Shown here in pieces: positions 6,233 through 7,928 of a DNA stretch of 7,928 nucleotides; the first letter of the stretch is position 1, and every line of letters begins with the position of its first letter. Below the pieces are notes generated by a model. The model made no database searches, was not told the origin of the DNA, and was given only the letters and a program-made list of their open reading frames with translations. A program made the translations under genes and the position numbers. The DNA comes from Actinomycetota bacterium (GTDB lineage Bacteria; Actinomycetota; Thermoleophilia; Gaiellales; Gaiellaceae): contig JACCUU010000167.1 in the NCBI GenBank assembly GCA_013811645.1, positions 1 to 7,928 on the forward strand, given 5' to 3'.

Positions 6233-7095
6233 CGACTTCGGCTGTCCCTCTTCCGCGGCGCCTGGCGTCGCTCGTCCGCATCGAGCACACCGTCTTCGCG
6301 CTGCCGTTCGCGTACGCAGGCGTCTTTCTCGCCGCGGGAGAGTGGCCGGGATGGAGCGAGCTCGTCTGGGTGACGATCGCCATGGTCGGTGCCCGTACGC
6401 TCGCGATGGCCCTGAACCGGTTGATCGACGCCGAGCTCGACGCGCAGAACCCTCGCACCGCGAGCCGCGAGTTGCCGAGCGGGTTGCTGTCGCGTACGCA
6501 GGTGCTCGGGCTCAGCGCGGCCGCATTCGCGCTGTTTCTCGTCTCGGTCTTCCAGCTCGACCCGATCGTCCGCTGGCTGTGGCCGATCCCGGTGGCGATG
6601 TTCGTTATCTACCCGTACCTCAAGCGGTACACGTGGCTCTGCCATTTTTGGCTGGGCGCTTGCCTCGGGCTGGCACCGGTCGGCGCGTGGCTCGCAGTGT
6701 CCGGGGGAGCGCCCTGGGAGGCATGGACGCTCGGCAGCGCAGTGGTGCTGTGGGTTGCCGGCTTCGACCTTTTCTACTCGCTCTACGATCTCGACAACGA
6801 CCGTCGAGAAGGTCTGTTCTCGTGGGCGACCCGGTTCGGCGAGCGAGGCGTCTTCTACGGTGCCCGCGCGCTTCACGTGGGCGCGGTTCTGCTGCTCGTG
6901 CTCGTCGGGGTGGGGCTCGAGCTCGGACTGTGGTACTGGGCCGGAGTCGCCGCCGTGGCCGGGCTGCTCGCATACGAGCATCTGATCGTCAGCCCGGGGA
7001 ACCTCGGGCGGCTGGACGCGGCGTTCTTCACGGTGAACGGCGTGATCAGCATCGTCTTCTTCGGCTTCGTAGCGGCGGACGTACTCGTCCGGTGA
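6229..7095 (+). CDS. mqnP: UbiA-like prenyltransferase, probably MqnP
   Basis: This 288-residue integral membrane protein belongs to the UbiA aromatic prenyltransferases. It probably attaches the polyprenyl chain to the dihydroxynaphthoate precursor of menaquinone in the futalosine pathway. The first Asp-rich motif is NRLIDAELDAQNPRTASREL (63-82, D67 and D71), and the second is YSLYDLDNDRREGLFS (183-198, D187 and D191); both bind Mg-prenyl diphosphate. About eight or nine hydrophobic segments follow the UbiA pattern, from LPFAYAGVFLAAG near the N-terminus to GVISIVFFGFVAADVL at the end. The opening PRRLASLVRIEHTVFALPFAYAG and the second motif resemble the MqnP/UbiA-like subgroup rather than MenA. 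The frame is open to 6139, but the ATG at 6229 overlapping the mog stop (ATGA) gives the normal N-terminus. It overlaps ccmA by GTGA. A 4-hydroxybenzoate prenyltransferase role is the main alternative; no other mqn gene is present to confirm the pathway. Confidence 0.85.
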   Translation: MTTSAVPLPRRLASLVRIEHTVFALPFAYAGVFLAAGEWPGWSELVWVTIAMVGARTLAMALNRLIDAELDAQNPRTASRELPSGLLSRTQVLGLSAAAFALFLVSVFQLDPIVRWLWPIPVAMFVIYPYLKRYTWLCHFWLGACLGLAPVGAWLAVSGGAPWEAWTLGSAVVLWVAGFDLFYSLYDLDNDRREGLFSWATRFGERGVFYGARALHVGAVLLLVLVGVGLELGLWYWAGVAAVAGLLAYEHLIVSPGNLGRLDAAFFTVNGVISIVFFGFVAADVLVR

Positions 7096-7676
7096 TTCAC
7101 GTTCGCAGCCTCGAGAAGCGCTTTGGCTCGCGCCGCGTTCTTTCCGGGATCGATTTCGAGCTCCCACGCGACGGATTCCTCCTCGTGACGGGGGCGAACG
7201 GCTCCGGGAAGACGACGCTTCTGCGGATCCTCGTCGGCCTCGTCGCTCCTACACGTGGAACGGTCGAGGTCGGCGCCGACCGCGGGCGGCTGGGCTTCCT
7301 CGCCCACGAGCCGCTCGTCTACCGGGAGCTCACCGCCCTCGAGAACCTCGATCTCTTCGGACGGCTCTATCGCGTTCCGGAGAGACGGGAGCGGATCGGG
7401 ATGCTGCTGGAGCGCTTCGGCCTCTGGGAGGCCCGCTCGGAACGGGTCGCTGCGTACTCGCGAGGCATGGGTCAGCGCCTGGCCTTGTGCCGCGCGCTGC
7501 TCCACGCTCCCGAGCTACTCGTCCTCGACGAGCCGTATGCATCCCTGGACGAGCAAGGGGGAGCGCTGCTCGACCGTGAGCTCGAAGAGCTGTCCGGATC
7601 GCGCACGCTGGTGGTGTCCACGCACGATCCCGCGCGCGTCGAGCGGCTGGCAACGCAGAGGCTGTCGCTCGCGTGA
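7092..7676 (+). CDS. ccmA: Heme exporter ATP-binding protein CcmA
   Basis: CcmA is the ATPase of the CcmAB(C) ABC complex of cytochrome c maturation system I, where ATP hydrolysis drives release of heme-loaded CcmE outside the membrane. The 194-residue protein is a compact nucleotide-binding domain: Walker A GANGSGKTT (34-42), LGFLAHEP (68-74) with His72 where many ABC proteins have the Q-loop Gln (His is usual in CcmA), ELTALENL (79-86), signature YSRGMGQR (122-129), Walker B LLVLDEPY (142-149), D-loop SLD (151-153) and H-loop His178. The GTG at 7092 overlaps the stop of the prenyltransferase gene, although the frame is open far upstream as an out-of-frame shadow of that gene; MIHVRSLEKRFG is the normal opening. 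A 4-nt GTGA overlap joins it to a CcmB-like gene, which supports the CcmA call over a generic drug-exporter ATPase. Confidence 0.88.
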   Translation: MIHVRSLEKRFGSRRVLSGIDFELPRDGFLLVTGANGSGKTTLLRILVGLVAPTRGTVEVGADRGRLGFLAHEPLVYRELTALENLDLFGRLYRVPERRERIGMLLERFGLWEARSERVAAYSRGMGQRLALCRALLHAPELLVLDEPYASLDEQGGALLDRELEELSGSRTLVVSTHDPARVERLATQRLSLA

Positions 7677-7928
7677 GCTATCTCGCGGATGTCGCAGCGC
7701 TGACGCGGAAGGACCTGCGAGTGGCGCTCCGAGCCCAGGACACGCTGCCCGCGATGCTGCTCTTCGTCCTCTCGACCCTGGTCGTCTTTCACTTCGCGCT
7801 TCCGGAAGGCACGGGCGACGATGCCGCGTACGGATTGCTCTGGGTGGCGATCGTGTTCACGGCGTTGCTCGGTCTTGCGCGCGCGTGGGTGCCCGAACAG
7901 GAGCACGCGGTCTTCGACGGCCTCGTCC
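7673..7928 (+). CDS. ccmB: Heme exporter membrane protein CcmB, partial
   Basis: The first 85 codons of an open frame run off the window end. The GTG at 7673 overlaps the ccmA stop (GTGA), with a modest AGAGG at 7657-7661 upstream. The translation opens MSYLADVAALTRKDLRVALR, like the cytoplasmic RDLRLALR-type start of CcmB, and is followed by a hydrophobic segment (about 25-43) and a second (about 53-72). The second contains LLWVAIVFTALLGLARAW, matching the CcmB GxLWVaxLfaallsL region, and the fragment ends EQEHAVFDGLV, comparable with the ERExGxLxGL stretch. CcmB is the permease partner of CcmA in cytochrome c maturation. A full protein of about 220 residues with six membrane segments is expected beyond the window. 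The family call rests on this fragment plus position after ccmA. Confidence 0.82.
   Translation, partial: MSYLADVAALTRKDLRVALRAQDTLPAMLLFVLSTLVVFHFALPEGTGDDAAYGLLWVAIVFTALLGLARAWVPEQEHAVFDGLV

Noticed and set aside
6342..7091. Long in-frame extension upstream of ccmA that could suggest a fusion protein
   Set aside because: This part is an out-of-frame shadow of the prenyltransferase gene with Arg-rich translation. The CcmA domain begins precisely at GTG 7092, which overlaps the preceding stop.
6178..7167. A 329-codon minus-strand open frame opposite mog, the prenyltransferase gene and ccmA
   Set aside because: It crosses several well-supported genes, its translation is charged and featureless, and it has no family motif.

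Overview
The window is GC-rich, densely packed bacterial DNA with third-position GC bias, several GTG starts, and 4-nt start/stop overlaps between consecutive genes. Together with the gene content (a membrane-anchored M28-like protein, a MqnP-type prenyltransferase, and CcmA/CcmB next to molybdenum-cofactor genes) this suggests a high-GC actinobacterium, perhaps of the Thermoleophilia (Gaiella/Solirubrobacter) type. That placement is inference from gene style and was not tested phylogenetically.

Layout. Bases 4-1197 (+) encode MoeA, the molybdenum insertase. Bases 1194-3041 (-) run toward it and encode a 615-residue membrane protein with an M28 peptidase-like domain and about seven C-terminal membrane segments; its stop codon overlaps that of moeA. 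A 107-bp divergent gap (3042-3148) holds the promoters of this gene and of a two-component pair on the + strand: an OmpR/PhoB-type response regulator (3149-3844) and a HAMP sensor histidine kinase (3845-5257), whose ATG directly follows the regulator's stop. After the kinase comes a short control region with a perfect 24-bp palindrome that covers the kinase stop codon, a second small hairpin, and a likely -10 element. Next is a tightly coupled series: moaC (5307-5753), mog (5750-6232, probably starting at a CTG), a UbiA/MqnP-like prenyltransferase (6229-7095), ccmA (7092-7676) and the first 85 codons of ccmB (7673 to the window end).

How the genes fit together. MoaC, Mog and MoeA catalyse an early step and the two last steps of molybdenum cofactor synthesis. 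MqnP would prenylate the menaquinone ring precursor. CcmA and CcmB form part of the ABC exporter of the cytochrome c maturation system. The + strand run from 5307 therefore looks like a respiratory supply operon (cofactor, quinone and cytochrome c assembly), preceded by a two-component system whose signal cannot be read from the sequence.

I see no RNA genes, mobile elements, CRISPR arrays or clear signs of recent transfer. Most genes belong to well-known families, and I do not find a convincing undescribed system. The points most worth a second look are the 24-bp palindrome placed upstream of an apparently leaderless moaC, the M28-like protein that seems to lack the catalytic glutamate pair, the CTG start of mog, and a perfect 20-bp palindrome inside moeA.
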